Positions 41,960 through 51,659 are shown, counted from the stretch's first letter. The stretch is DNA of 64,000 nucleotides from Clostridia bacterium (GCA_024403775.1 JAKSRE010000011.1:1-64000), one strand, 5' to 3'. Program-made: numbers and translations. The notes: a model not told the origin generated them from the sequence alone.

Positions 41960-42913
41960 ATGAGTACAGCAATAGTAACTGGCAGCACAGGAATGCTTGG
42001 CATAGCATTGATAAATAAACTTCTTAGTGAAGGAATTTCTGTTGTTGCGATAGCACGTCCAAATTCCAAAAGAATTGCTAATATTCCTGAGGATGACAGA
42101 GTAACTGTTGTGGAATTGGAGTTATCTGATATCGAAGAATTACCAGGTATTCTTAATTCACTTGGAATTGAGAAGGCGGAGTATTTTTATCATTTCGCGT
42201 GGGACGGAACTTTCGGAGATGCCAGAAACAATATGGACGGACAGTTATTAAATGTTCAGGCCGCAGTAAATGCAGTAAGAGCTGCAGCAGATCTTAACTG
42301 TGAGGTTTTCCTTGGTGCAGGTTCTCAGGCTGAATATGGCCGCGTACCTGATGGCACCAAGTTGTCTTCTACTACTCCGGCAAATCCTGAGAACGGTTAT
42401 GGAATTGGCAAGCTTTGTGCATGCCATATGACAAGAGTCGAGGCACATAAATATAATATGAAGCACATCTGGACCAGAATTTTAAGTGTTTATGGTCCTT
42501 ATGACGGGCTTCACACAATGGTTATGAGTGGCATAGGAAATATGCTTGATGGAAAGAGAGCTTCCTATACCAAGGGAGAGCAGATGTGGGATTACATTTA
42601 CTGTAAGGATGCGGCTAATGCTTTTTATCTGGCAGCAACCAGAGGAATCGACGGAAGCATCTATCCGATAGGTTCTGGTAAGGTAAGACCGCTTTCTGAT
42701 TATATAAAGGATATAAGAGACGCGATAAATCCTGAGCTTGAGATTGGATTTGGCGAGGTTGATTACTATCCTGGACAGGTAATGTATCTTTGTGCAGATA
42801 TTGATAAGCTCACATCTGATACTGGATTCGTGCCTGAATACACTTTCGCTGAAGGTATAAAAGAGACGTTAGAGTATTATAAGAAGTATATTTATTCCTC
42901 TCGTGAGTCCTGA
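41960..42913 (+). CDS. NAD-dependent epimerase/dehydratase (sugar nucleotide reductase)
   Basis: 317 residues, extended SDR: TGSTGMLGIALINKLL (TGxxGxxG), FAWDG, GAGSQAEYG, then YGIGK as the YxxxK active site. After the thiamine-dependent enzyme it most likely reduces the keto group of the new branch or of the sugar ring (YerF-like role), or epimerises it. The upstream AAGTAGAATAT is a weak ribosome site; spacing to the previous gene is 24 nt. Confidence 0.82.
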   Translation: MSTAIVTGSTGMLGIALINKLLSEGISVVAIARPNSKRIANIPEDDRVTVVELELSDIEELPGILNSLGIEKAEYFYHFAWDGTFGDARNNMDGQLLNVQAAVNAVRAAADLNCEVFLGAGSQAEYGRVPDGTKLSSTTPANPENGYGIGKLCACHMTRVEAHKYNMKHIWTRILSVYGPYDGLHTMVMSGIGNMLDGKRASYTKGEQMWDYIYCKDAANAFYLAATRGIDGSIYPIGSGKVRPLSDYIKDIRDAINPELEIGFGEVDYYPGQVMYLCADIDKLTSDTGFVPEYTFAEGIKETLEYYKKYIYSSRES

Positions 42914-42957
42914 TTTTTGGTTTAGGGACTTACAAAGAAATTATAAGGAGAAATTGC

Positions 42958-43911
42958 ATGAAGAAAATCAGTATTCTGATACCTTGCTACAACGAGGAGT
43001 TAAATGTAGAGCCGATGGCAAAAGAGCTTAAGGAAATGTTCGCTCGTGATTTGCCTAATTATGACTATGAGATTTTGTTTATCGACAACGATTCAAAGGA
43101 CTTAACAAGACCTAAGCTTCGTAAGATGTGCGAAGAAGATAAACATATCAAAGCTATCTTTAATGCCAAGAATTTTGGCCAGTTTAATTCTCCATATTAT
43201 GGAATGCTTCAGACTACTGGTGACTGTACAATCTCCATGGTCTGCGATTTCCAGGATCCAATCGAGCTCATTCCTAAGTATGTTAAGGAATGGGAGAATG
43301 GCTATAAGATTGTAATTGGAATTAAGACTTCTTCCAAGGAAAGTAAAATCATGTATTTCTTAAGAAGCCTTTATTATAAGGTAATAAAGAAATTCTCAGA
43401 TGTTGAGCAGATTGAGCATTTTACTGGTTCTGGTCTTTATGACAGAAGCTTCGTTAATGTTCTCCGTGATCTTAAAGATCCTAAGCCATTCCTTCGCGGA
43501 ATTGTTGCTGAATTAGGTTTTGAGCGTAAAGAAATTCCTTATGAGCAGCCACAAAGACGTGCTGGTAAGACAAGTAATAATTTCTACCGCCTCTATGATG
43601 CGGCTATGCTCTCTATTACTTCCTATACAAAGATAGGACTTCGTATTGCTACTATTGGCGGCGCCTTTTTGTCTGCAGCAAGCCTTGTAATTGCCTTTGT
43701 GTATCTTATATTGAAGCTTCTTCGCTGGGACAGTTTCCCAGCAGGTATGGCACCAGTTCTTATAGGTATGTTTGTATGGGGTTCTGTACAGATGTTCTTT
43801 ATCGGACTTCTTGGTGAGTATATTTTGAATATAAACGATCGAATTATGAATCGTCCACTCGTTGTTGAGGCAGAGCGACTCAACTTTGATGAGGATGAGA
43901 AGAAGTCCTGA
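42958..43911 (+). CDS. Family 2 glycosyltransferase, polyprenyl-phosphate type, membrane-anchored
   Basis: 317 residues. GT-A domain with ISILIPCYNEELNVEPMAKEL, IDNDSKDLT and VCDFQDP (DxD-like), then two C-terminal membrane helices (about 230-255 and 270-290). This is the layout of GtrB/DPM1-like enzymes that load a sugar onto undecaprenyl phosphate. AAGGAG lies 9-10 nt before the ATG. It probably transfers the sugar made by this operon, or a common hexose, to a lipid carrier for assembly outside the membrane. Confidence 0.85.
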   Translation: MKKISILIPCYNEELNVEPMAKELKEMFARDLPNYDYEILFIDNDSKDLTRPKLRKMCEEDKHIKAIFNAKNFGQFNSPYYGMLQTTGDCTISMVCDFQDPIELIPKYVKEWENGYKIVIGIKTSSKESKIMYFLRSLYYKVIKKFSDVEQIEHFTGSGLYDRSFVNVLRDLKDPKPFLRGIVAELGFERKEIPYEQPQRRAGKTSNNFYRLYDAAMLSITSYTKIGLRIATIGGAFLSAASLVIAFVYLILKLLRWDSFPAGMAPVLIGMFVWGSVQMFFIGLLGEYILNINDRIMNRPLVVEAERLNFDEDEKKS

Positions 43912-43943
43912 TAGAGTTTTGGTGTTTTTGAAGGAGACGCATT

Positions 43944-45047
43944 ATGGCTGAATATGATTTTTTGATTGTTGGTGCAGGCCTTTATGGAGCAACAATTGCC
44001 CGCCTTGCAACAGACAGCGGCAAAAAGTGCCTTGTTATCGATAAGAGAGACCACGTAGCAGGTAATATCTATACCGAAAATGTTAATGGTATTAATGTTC
44101 ATAAGTATGGTGCACACATCCTTCATACTGACAGTGAGGAAGTTTGGGATTTCTTACAGAGATTTACAAAGTTTAACCGCTATACAAATATGGTGGTAGC
44201 AAACTATAAGGGCGAGATGTATTCAATGCCTTTTAATATGTATACATTTAATAAGATGTGGGGCGTTATTACTCCTGAAGAGGCTCGTGCTAAGTTGGAT
44301 GAGCAGATAGAAGAGAGTAAAATCGACGAGCCACAAAACTTAGAAGAGCAGGCTTTATCCCTTATCGGTAAGGATATTTACGAGAAACTGGTAAAAGGAT
44401 ATACCGAGAAACAGTGGGGAAGAAAGGCAACCGAACTCCCAAGTTTCATCATTAAGAGACTTCCAGTAAGACTTGACTATAATAATAACTATTTCAATGA
44501 CACATATCAGGGTATTCCAATAGGTGGCTATACCAAGATGATTGAGAATATGCTCTCAGGTGTCGAGGTTAGAACAGGAGTAGACTTCCTTAAGGACCGT
44601 GAAGCACTTGGTGCATTGGCAGATAAAATCATTTATACAGGAATGATCGATGAATTCTACGATTACTGCTATGGTGAGTTAGAGTACAGAAGCCTTAAGT
44701 TTGAGACTGAATATATGCCAGATGTAAGTAACTTCCAGGGTAATGCAGTTGTAAACTATACTGATGCAGAGACTCCATATACAAGAATCATTGAGCATAA
44801 GCACTTTGAGTTTCAGAAGGGTGAAGGTACTGTTGTAACAAGAGAGTATCCAGCAACCTGGAAGAAGGGTGACGAGCCATATTATGCAATGAATGATACA
44901 AAGAATAACGAGCTTTATGCAAAGTATGCTGAACTTGCATCAAAGGATTCAAAAATCCTATTTGGTGGACGTCTTGGAAAATATAAGTATTACGATATGG
45001 ATGACGTTGTACTTGATGCAATGAATGACTTCAAGGCTTTAAGCTGA
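43944..45047 (+). CDS. glf: UDP-galactopyranose mutase
   Basis: 367 residues. FAD-binding start FLIVGAGLYGATIARLA, then VIDKRDHVAGNIYTE, the conserved YGAHILHT and RFTKFNRYTN, and NYFNDTYQGIPIGGY with catalytic Arg/Tyr residues, all as in Glf. It converts UDP-galactopyranose to UDP-galactofuranose. Last gene of the operon, followed by a terminator. Its presence predicts galactofuranose in the surface polymer. Length is standard. Confidence 0.95.
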   Translation: MAEYDFLIVGAGLYGATIARLATDSGKKCLVIDKRDHVAGNIYTENVNGINVHKYGAHILHTDSEEVWDFLQRFTKFNRYTNMVVANYKGEMYSMPFNMYTFNKMWGVITPEEARAKLDEQIEESKIDEPQNLEEQALSLIGKDIYEKLVKGYTEKQWGRKATELPSFIIKRLPVRLDYNNNYFNDTYQGIPIGGYTKMIENMLSGVEVRTGVDFLKDREALGALADKIIYTGMIDEFYDYCYGELEYRSLKFETEYMPDVSNFQGNAVVNYTDAETPYTRIIEHKHFEFQKGEGTVVTREYPATWKKGDEPYYAMNDTKNNELYAKYAELASKDSKILFGGRLGKYKYYDMDDVVLDAMNDFKALS

Positions 45048-45086
45048 TAATAAATTTATTGTAAGTTATAGTAATGAATAATAAGT

Positions 45087-45121
45087 CCCGCAGCGCCTGA
45101 TTTGGGTACTGCGGGATTTTT
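45087..45121 (+). terminator. Terminator of the sugar operon
   Basis: CCCGCAG (45087-45093) pairs with CTGCGGG (45109-45115), followed by ATTTTTG. Confidence 0.85.
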
Positions 45122-45194
45122 GCTGTCTGCATAAAGGGATGATAAGTGCAATCCAACTTATATGTACATAATGGGATTTATAAATTTATCCATC

Positions 45195-45220
45195 AAAAAA
45201 CGAGCTCACAGGGAGCTCGT
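45195..45220 (-). terminator. Terminator of the kinase-like gene
   Basis: On the minus strand ACGAGCTC pairs with GAGCTCGT over a short loop, followed by TTTTTT. It closes the leftward gene that ends at 45244. Confidence 0.85.
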
Positions 45221-45243
45221 TCGTTGAATAATCGTAGTAATTA

Positions 45244-47883
45244 TTAGTTAGCTACATTATAGTTCTCACAAAGACCAATGAACTCTGGAGAATCTGCGAA
45301 TGTAAGGAGCAAGTCTTCACGAGCTACAGTCTCATTAGTGAGCTGCTCAACCCAGTAATTAAAGCCTTCCTCATCTGGCTCTCTGTTAAAATATGTATTA
45401 TAGAGAACCTTAACAAAAGCTGCATCGTCAAGTCCACGCTCCTGGAATTCAGCACTCTGGATAAGTGCACTAGCGATATCTCTACCAAGTGACTCGCCAG
45501 AAACTAATGCAGATACCCAAATGAACTGGCTACCCTGATCAGGACGTCTCTCAAGACAACCTTCATACATTGAAACAACGAATCTGTTCACATTAACAAG
45601 CTTTGTCTGATTACAGTTATACAAGAATGCTCCGCACTCTACTTTGTGCTGTGTAGCATAGAGTTCACACTCAGGTGCATTAGCACAAATCTGGAAGAAG
45701 TCTTCATGTGTTACACCATTAGCGAACTGCTCAACCCAAGCGGCTGTCTCTTCATCTGCTGGTAAACGACCGAATAATACATTATATACATCATTAATAT
45801 ATTCTTCGTCTGTTTTATTAAGAGCAGCATACTCTTTACTTGTGAAGAGATTATAGATAACGATACCACCGTATGTAGTATTAGACTCAAGATCTGAACC
45901 AATCTTATTTGCGATATCTTCAGCTACTTCCTCGCCAAAAATCTTGTTGTAAGACTTAGCATAATAAGAAGCTGGAGTAAATACCTCAGGAGTTGGAGTA
46001 GGTTCAGTCTCAGAAGGCTCTGTCTCCTCTGGTTCAGTCTCTTCAGTTTCCTTAGTTGTAGCTGGCTTCTTTGTCTCCTCTGTCTCCTCGATTGTTGTCT
46101 CTTCTGTCTCATTAGGATCTTCGCCGTCACCGCCTAAGAAAATGACTACAAGTAAAAATACGAGTAAGAGGGCGAGTACAGCAATGATAACTGGAATCAA
46201 AGGGAACTTCTTCTTTGGCTTCTCGCCAGAAGAAGGAACAGCTGACATTGGGATAGCTCCACCCATTGGATTATTTGCGGAATTAACACTGCCAGGAGTG
46301 TTCTGATATGATGGTGGAATAGGTCTAAAGAAAGCATCAGAATTCTGTGCAGCTGGCTGTGGCTGCTGAGCCTGTGGCTGAGGCTGTGCCTGAGGTGCAG
46401 GGTTCATCATTGAAGCATCAAGAACAGTAGTCTCACCGAAATTTACAGCAGGACGAGCAGTGTATCTTGCAGCTGTAACAGCCTGTCTTGCAACGCTCTC
46501 TTCAAAAGCCTTGTTTTCTTCTTCTTCACTTGTAAAAATTCTTGCACTTGCAGACTTCTTAACCACATTTCTTTCAGGAGTATTCTGAGCCTTTGGTGTG
46601 GCTGCAGGAACTTCTGACAAGTCATCGATAATAGTCATGTAAGGTGATGAAAGATAATAAAATTTATTGCCATTAGACAATTCAAGCAACTTGCTTGCTG
46701 TGATTGTTGTAGCATCCATATTTGAAGTGTCTGCTTCGCTGCTATGAACAATCTTACGCCCCTTAAAGAGATTTGCTACTTCTTCTGCAGTATATTTCTT
46801 CTCATTTGCAGAAGTTGCATTTACATCTTGATTTGGTTCTTCTGTTGACACTGGTATATCCTCCTGAATTGTTTTTTTATTTATTTCTTTTTTGGGTATA
46901 GTTTCAATAACTGGCGTAGCCTTAACTACATGAGCTGGCTCAGAAATTGGGGATTTTGAAGAAGCATCCATCGCAATTACATCAACAGCTGGCTCTATAT
47001 CAAGACTGTCGAGAGCTTCCTTGAATTCTTGTGCACTCTGATATCGTTCGCTGATGTCATAGCTACATGCCTTGTTAATAACATAGAGCAAATCAGAATT
47101 TACATTCTTAATTAAAGGAAGAGAATTCCACTTGTGTATCTGATTTGATTCAATAGCATTTTTTGCATCAACGAAAGGCGGAATCTTACCACCGCACATC
47201 TCATATAATGAGAGTCCAAGACTATAAATATCAACCAGATTAGTATAATCAGTTCCCTCTATTTGTCCAGGGGCTGCATAAAATTTATTGGCTGTTATTA
47301 TATTATCAATTGTATCTGTAATTCCAAAGTCACCAAGTTTGTAGTTCTTCTGACCAACATAGATGGTATCTGGTTTAATATTGCGATGGATAATGCCGTT
47401 ATCGTGAGCGAGAATAAGTGCTGAACAGATGTCTTTACCAATCTTGATTACGTCGCCTTCAGATAATTTGATGCCATTAGACATATAAGTTCTTACATTA
47501 TATATATGCTCTGTAGTCCAGTGGAGATCTAAACCAAAGGAATCTAATTCCTTAAAATCTCTCGCAGCTATATTAATAGCTTTAACGATGAAAGCGCTAT
47601 TTCCGAGTGAATCCATAATCGCCTTAAGTTCGTTTACAGAATTCTGGCGAAGAGCTGATCTAAAAGTTTCATACTCAGACTGCTTTTCTTTTGGTAAGGC
47701 TGATTTGTCACCTTCAATGGTAATCATATTCGCTACTCTTAATGCAAGATTATTAGTGCCTGTATTGAGTGGATTTAATAAAAAAGTTGCATCAAGACCA
47801 TCTGGTGATTCGGAAATCAAATCTGCGATTTTCCAACTGCCAAAAACAAGTCTTACTGCTTCAGTTCTATTTACAATTGCCAT
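45244..47883 (-). CDS. Membrane serine/threonine kinase-like protein, probable pseudokinase, with outer DUF4214 domains
   Basis: 879 residues from ATG 47883 (GGGAGGG upstream). Residues about 10-300 have the kinase fold: HDNGIIHRNIKPDTIYV, LGDFGITDT (DFG at about 185), YSLGLSLYEMCGGKIPPF. However the HRD Asp is Asn (HRN), the loop Asn is Thr, the VAIK Lys position is Arg (LALRV) and the Gly-loop is not recognisable, so catalysis is unlikely. A long cytoplasmic linker is Gln/Pro-rich. One membrane helix (about 570-592) and a Glu/Thr-rich outer spacer follow, then two paired DUF4214 units. It looks like a PASTA-kinase-type receptor whose sensor has been replaced by DUF4214. Confidence 0.85.
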   Translation of the reverse strand: MAIVNRTEAVRLVFGSWKIADLISESPDGLDATFLLNPLNTGTNNLALRVANMITIEGDKSALPKEKQSEYETFRSALRQNSVNELKAIMDSLGNSAFIVKAINIAARDFKELDSFGLDLHWTTEHIYNVRTYMSNGIKLSEGDVIKIGKDICSALILAHDNGIIHRNIKPDTIYVGQKNYKLGDFGITDTIDNIITANKFYAAPGQIEGTDYTNLVDIYSLGLSLYEMCGGKIPPFVDAKNAIESNQIHKWNSLPLIKNVNSDLLYVINKACSYDISERYQSAQEFKEALDSLDIEPAVDVIAMDASSKSPISEPAHVVKATPVIETIPKKEINKKTIQEDIPVSTEEPNQDVNATSANEKKYTAEEVANLFKGRKIVHSSEADTSNMDATTITASKLLELSNGNKFYYLSSPYMTIIDDLSEVPAATPKAQNTPERNVVKKSASARIFTSEEEENKAFEESVARQAVTAARYTARPAVNFGETTVLDASMMNPAPQAQPQPQAQQPQPAAQNSDAFFRPIPPSYQNTPGSVNSANNPMGGAIPMSAVPSSGEKPKKKFPLIPVIIAVLALLLVFLLVVIFLGGDGEDPNETEETTIEETEETKKPATTKETEETEPEETEPSETEPTPTPEVFTPASYYAKSYNKIFGEEVAEDIANKIGSDLESNTTYGGIVIYNLFTSKEYAALNKTDEEYINDVYNVLFGRLPADEETAAWVEQFANGVTHEDFFQICANAPECELYATQHKVECGAFLYNCNQTKLVNVNRFVVSMYEGCLERRPDQGSQFIWVSALVSGESLGRDIASALIQSAEFQERGLDDAAFVKVLYNTYFNREPDEEGFNYWVEQLTNETVAREDLLLTFADSPEFIGLCENYNVAN

Positions 47884-48018
47884 ATTCTTTTCCCTCCCCA
47901 ACAGACATTATATAATGAAATCCACCTCACTGTAAGATGTAATATTAAATATAAGGTGAGTTTTACGTATTTTGTGTTACAATTTAATCTATATTATTGT
48001 GAGAAATGGAGTGACAGT

Positions 48019-49236
48019 GTGAGAAGAGACTTTTTTCTTTGCTTTTTTCTATTGTGCATAGCAACCTCATTGTTGTTTGTGTGTCTGCAGCCACTCTATT
48101 TTACCTATGACATAATTGTGCCAAGAGAGTTTGGTCTTCTTGAGAAATTTTTGTCTCTTGTTGTGGCTGGTTCATTTCTTTTAGTAATTCCAATTATAGC
48201 TGCTATAAAGCGCAAGTTCTGGATAAGTGCGGGGCTTGCATGTTATGGACTTCTTGCATATATTCCAGGATGGATTCTTCCAGGCATGACAGATAAAATC
48301 TCAGGAAGCGGAGCAAAACTTACAAGTGTGATTTATGCTTCATGTCTTAAGGGATTATATGGCATGGTAAATGCCCCTTTCGCTTCCTTAAGTAAACTTC
48401 TTGGAGATAATATGGCAGCTTCATTGTCAAAGAAGATTTTGCCAATTGCACTTTTATCCTATATTTTGGTTCAGCTCTACAGATTCTACAGAGATGCATA
48501 TGTAAGAGATAAGCTTAGTGCAAAGCAGGTTGATCCTTCAATCGAGCGTGGTGAAGAGGCACGTGCCGCTGAGCCAGAGGATAAGGATGTTCTTGGAACT
48601 GTTGTTTTGGCACCAGTGGGTAAAGATGATAAAAAGATTGAAGTTAAGCCTTCAAAGAGAGAGCCTGTAAAGAGCGAGACTAAGGCTATTCCAAAGCTGA
48701 ATAAGGAGGATCTTAAGGCCCTTAATCATGATGATGTAATTCTTCTTGGTGCTCCTTCTTTTGAGAAGACAGAAACTGGTTCTGAGACAAAGGCTATGAA
48801 GAAAGTTACTCAGGAGGACATTATTAAGCTTGGCCCTCCTTCAAAGCCTGTTATAGAGAAAGATTCTTCCAAGCCAGATGTAATTAAGCTCGGTCCACCT
48901 GCAAAACCAGTTATTAAGGAAGAAACTCCTAAGAAACAGGATGTAATTAAGCTCGGTCCACCACCTGCTGAAGTTAAGACAGCAACGGCACCAGTTAAGG
49001 CAGAATCTTCTTCAAAGGCAGCACCTGCTGCTTCAGGAAGTGTAAAGCCACAGGCAGAATCTTCTTCCAAGCCAAAACTTGATATGGATTCTTCCGAAAT
49101 TGCAAAAATGAATAAGATGTTTGAAGAGTTTATCACAAATTATGAAACGCAGACCAAGAAAAAGGTATCTGGTGCAGAGAAACAGACCCTTTATCTTAAG
49201 TTTGTTGATTTGTATAAACAACAGAATAAGAAATAA
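48019..49236 (+). CDS. Membrane protein with cytoplasmic DVIKLGPP repeats
   Basis: 405 residues from GTG 48019, which has GGAG 7 nt upstream. Four to five hydrophobic segments fill residues 1-165; the rest is a charged, Pro/Ala/Lys-rich cytoplasmic tail. In it DVIKLGPPxKPVI-like units recur (DIIKLGPPSKPVI, DVIKLGPPAKPVI, DVIKLGPPPAEV), with an earlier related DVILLGAPSF. A short helical domain ends the protein (EIAKMNKMFEEFITNYETQTKKK). I do not recognise a family. It is divergent from the pseudokinase gene, 135 bp apart, and leads the hemolysin-III gene by 17 nt. Repeated linear motifs suggest a scaffold or binding tail. Confidence 0.65.
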   Translation: MRRDFFLCFFLLCIATSLLFVCLQPLYFTYDIIVPREFGLLEKFLSLVVAGSFLLVIPIIAAIKRKFWISAGLACYGLLAYIPGWILPGMTDKISGSGAKLTSVIYASCLKGLYGMVNAPFASLSKLLGDNMAASLSKKILPIALLSYILVQLYRFYRDAYVRDKLSAKQVDPSIERGEEARAAEPEDKDVLGTVVLAPVGKDDKKIEVKPSKREPVKSETKAIPKLNKEDLKALNHDDVILLGAPSFEKTETGSETKAMKKVTQEDIIKLGPPSKPVIEKDSSKPDVIKLGPPAKPVIKEETPKKQDVIKLGPPPAEVKTATAPVKAESSSKAAPAASGSVKPQAESSSKPKLDMDSSEIAKMNKMFEEFITNYETQTKKKVSGAEKQTLYLKFVDLYKQQNKK

Positions 49237-49253
49237 TAGGAGAGAGGTTAGTT

Positions 49254-50054
49254 ATGGCTGCTGATAAAAGTTTTTGGCGTGAATTCATGAGTAAAGATAC
49301 CGATAGGGAACTCATGGACAGTAACATTGATCCATTAGAGGAAGGTCTTGCGGGAATCAGCTGGATTGAGAATTCCAGAAGAATTGTAAAAGAGAGCATT
49401 CGTAAGACACAGGAGACTCTTGGTGAGGAGATAGGTAATACAATAACACATGGTGTTATGGCTTTGTTCTTCCTTGGAATGGTGCCATTTGCTTCCATTC
49501 ATGCCTACATTAAGGCTCCTGAGAATATGAAGGTCATTGATCCACTTTCTATCTCAATCTTCATGATATCAATGATTCTTATGTTTCTTGGTTCAACAAT
49601 CTATCATGTAATGAAGCATAACACTACACAAAAGCGTGTAATGGCAAGAATTAATCAGATTATGTTTTTCTGGGCTATCGCTGGCTGCTATACTCCAATC
49701 TGCCTGTCAATCATTGGCGGAAGATTAGGTCTGGGAATCTGTATCGCACAGTGGTGTATGGTTCTTGCGGGTACTCTTATTAAAGCTATCGCGTTTAATA
49801 GAAGTAAACTTCTCAAGGCTCTTACATACCTTATGTATTTCATCATGGGTTGGATGATGCTGTTCTGCCTAAGTAAGTTCCGTCTTGCTGCAACTGCACC
49901 TTCATTCTGGCTCATCATCGCTGGTGCGCTCTGCTACACTCTTGGTGTATTCTTCTATTCAACAAAGTTTAAGTTCGCACACATGATCTGGCATTTCTGT
50001 ATCAATGCTGGTGCTGTCTGCCACTTCATCGGCCTTGTTTATTTCTTGAGATAA
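49254..50054 (+). CDS. Hemolysin III family membrane protein
   Basis: 266 residues. A soluble N terminus of about 65 residues precedes seven membrane helices. Family markers: EIGNTITHGVMALFFL (first His), LMFLGSTIYHVMKH (second His), RINQIMFFWAIAGCYTPIC and the final HMIWHFCINAGAVCHF with the third metal-binding His group. This is the hemolysin III/YqfA branch of the PAQR (adiponectin receptor-like) superfamily, zinc-site membrane hydrolases or channels of uncertain role. AGGAGAGAGGTTAGTT precedes the ATG. The N-terminal extension is longer than usual. Confidence 0.85.
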   Translation: MAADKSFWREFMSKDTDRELMDSNIDPLEEGLAGISWIENSRRIVKESIRKTQETLGEEIGNTITHGVMALFFLGMVPFASIHAYIKAPENMKVIDPLSISIFMISMILMFLGSTIYHVMKHNTTQKRVMARINQIMFFWAIAGCYTPICLSIIGGRLGLGICIAQWCMVLAGTLIKAIAFNRSKLLKALTYLMYFIMGWMMLFCLSKFRLAATAPSFWLIIAGALCYTLGVFFYSTKFKFAHMIWHFCINAGAVCHFIGLVYFLR

Positions 50055-50089
50055 AAGAATTTTGGATTTTTACAGTAAATTAAGGGATA

Positions 50090-51625
50090 GTGTCTGTGAA
50101 TAATGTAATCAGAAATAAAATGACGAAGGACAATAGTGCCTGTCTTCTAATCTGCCTTTTAATATTCGTTCTTACTTTTTTATGTAGTCCGTTTTCTCCG
50201 CTTTATAGATATTGTTTTGGTCAGGATGAAATATGCTACAGTGTATTGGCAAAAGGCTTATTAAATGGCAAGGTACCATACAGAGATTTGTTTGACCATA
50301 AAGGTCCTCTTACATATTTCATATATGCTTTGGGATATCTTGTATCTACCAAAACTCATGTTGGTGTCTGTATTCTTTTGGCTTTAATAAATTCTTTAAT
50401 CTACATAGTGGCGTATAAGACACTACGTTTGTATTTTGATGAAGAAAAGTCTCTGTTTACTTTATTGATATTTATTACGCTTATCGGATGCTGTAAAGCA
50501 AATATTCTATCAACTATGAGTAAGCCTGAAAACATTCTTATGCTTCCTATTATGTTGTCGGCATATGTGTTACTTAAAAATTGTCGAACAGCTTCTAACG
50601 CAGATGAATATATTCTTAAACGTTCAAAGATTTATTTAATTGGTTTAATGTGTGGATGCGTTTTTCTGATTAAACTGAATTTCTGCATTTATTACTTATG
50701 TTTTATTGGCCTTTATTTTATCTGGCTGTTAGTTAAGAAGTATATAAAAGATTTTTTTGTGCAAGTTATTTTATTTATTGCAGGTATCATTACTATTAAT
50801 GTTCCTATATTGGCATTCTACTATTTTAATTCTGCATTAAAGTCTATGTTTGACGTGTATATTATGTTTAACATTACATATTCTGGAAGAGGTAAGCCAT
50901 TTGGTCTGAATTATCTGGGTGGTGTTGCAAAACTGGCAGGCATTGTATTTTTGTTATTGCTGGCGGGAGGATTTGCTGTTTATCTTTTACGCAAGAAATA
51001 TGAAAAGCAGGATATCGTCATGTATATGGCTTCGCTGGTAGTAATTCTTTTTGTATTGTCACCATCCATGACCTTGGCATATACAATAATTGTATTGATG
51101 CCTATTATGTTTTTTGGAATCAGCTGGCTTACAAATATGATTGTAGATTGCGTAAATGACGACAAAACGATTAATCAGATATCAATAATGATAGCAATTA
51201 TATTATGCATAAATTTAAGTTATCAGTTTTTTTATCTTGTTCCCAATATCAGCAAAGAGAAAACTGAATTTGAAAATCATGTCGAGAGTTTTGCAGAAAT
51301 ACATCCTGATGCTGAGTATATGTTTCTTGGCTCAATATGTCAGCCAATATATTATGATCTGACAAGTAGCCAGCCATCATTTAGAATTTTTTATTTGCCA
51401 CCTCTCTTTACAGAGGAAGTGTTCAGTGATGAATTGAATGCTGTAAAAATGCAGATGCCAGATGCCATAGTTATTCCATATGGCGGAATACATTCAAATA
51501 TATCAGGACAGCTTCAGGAGTTTGTTGTAGATAATGGTTATGTCATCTATGCAGAGGATTTTCGTGGCGAAAATAATGGATTTTATCTCTATGTAAGGGC
51601 TGATGATCCAATTCTTGTAACATAA
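50090..51625 (+). CDS. Multi-membrane-span glycosyltransferase, GT-C type
   Basis: 511 residues with about eleven helices. The first outer loop reads FGQDEICYSVLAKGLLNGKVPYRDLFDHKGPLTYF, with the acidic DE and the HKGP motif usual in GT-C enzymes that use polyprenyl-phosphate sugars (ArnT/PMT-like). A C-terminal soluble domain of about 130 residues faces outside. The start may be GTG 50090 or GTG 50096, after AAGGGATA. It could use the lipid-linked sugar produced by the 42958 transferase. Acceptor unknown. Confidence 0.75.
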   Translation: MSVNNVIRNKMTKDNSACLLICLLIFVLTFLCSPFSPLYRYCFGQDEICYSVLAKGLLNGKVPYRDLFDHKGPLTYFIYALGYLVSTKTHVGVCILLALINSLIYIVAYKTLRLYFDEEKSLFTLLIFITLIGCCKANILSTMSKPENILMLPIMLSAYVLLKNCRTASNADEYILKRSKIYLIGLMCGCVFLIKLNFCIYYLCFIGLYFIWLLVKKYIKDFFVQVILFIAGIITINVPILAFYYFNSALKSMFDVYIMFNITYSGRGKPFGLNYLGGVAKLAGIVFLLLLAGGFAVYLLRKKYEKQDIVMYMASLVVILFVLSPSMTLAYTIIVLMPIMFFGISWLTNMIVDCVNDDKTINQISIMIAIILCINLSYQFFYLVPNISKEKTEFENHVESFAEIHPDAEYMFLGSICQPIYYDLTSSQPSFRIFYLPPLFTEEVFSDELNAVKMQMPDAIVIPYGGIHSNISGQLQEFVVDNGYVIYAEDFRGENNGFYLYVRADDPILVT

Positions 51626-51659
51626 GCACCAGTTTGCGATTTATCATTAAAATTTTAAA

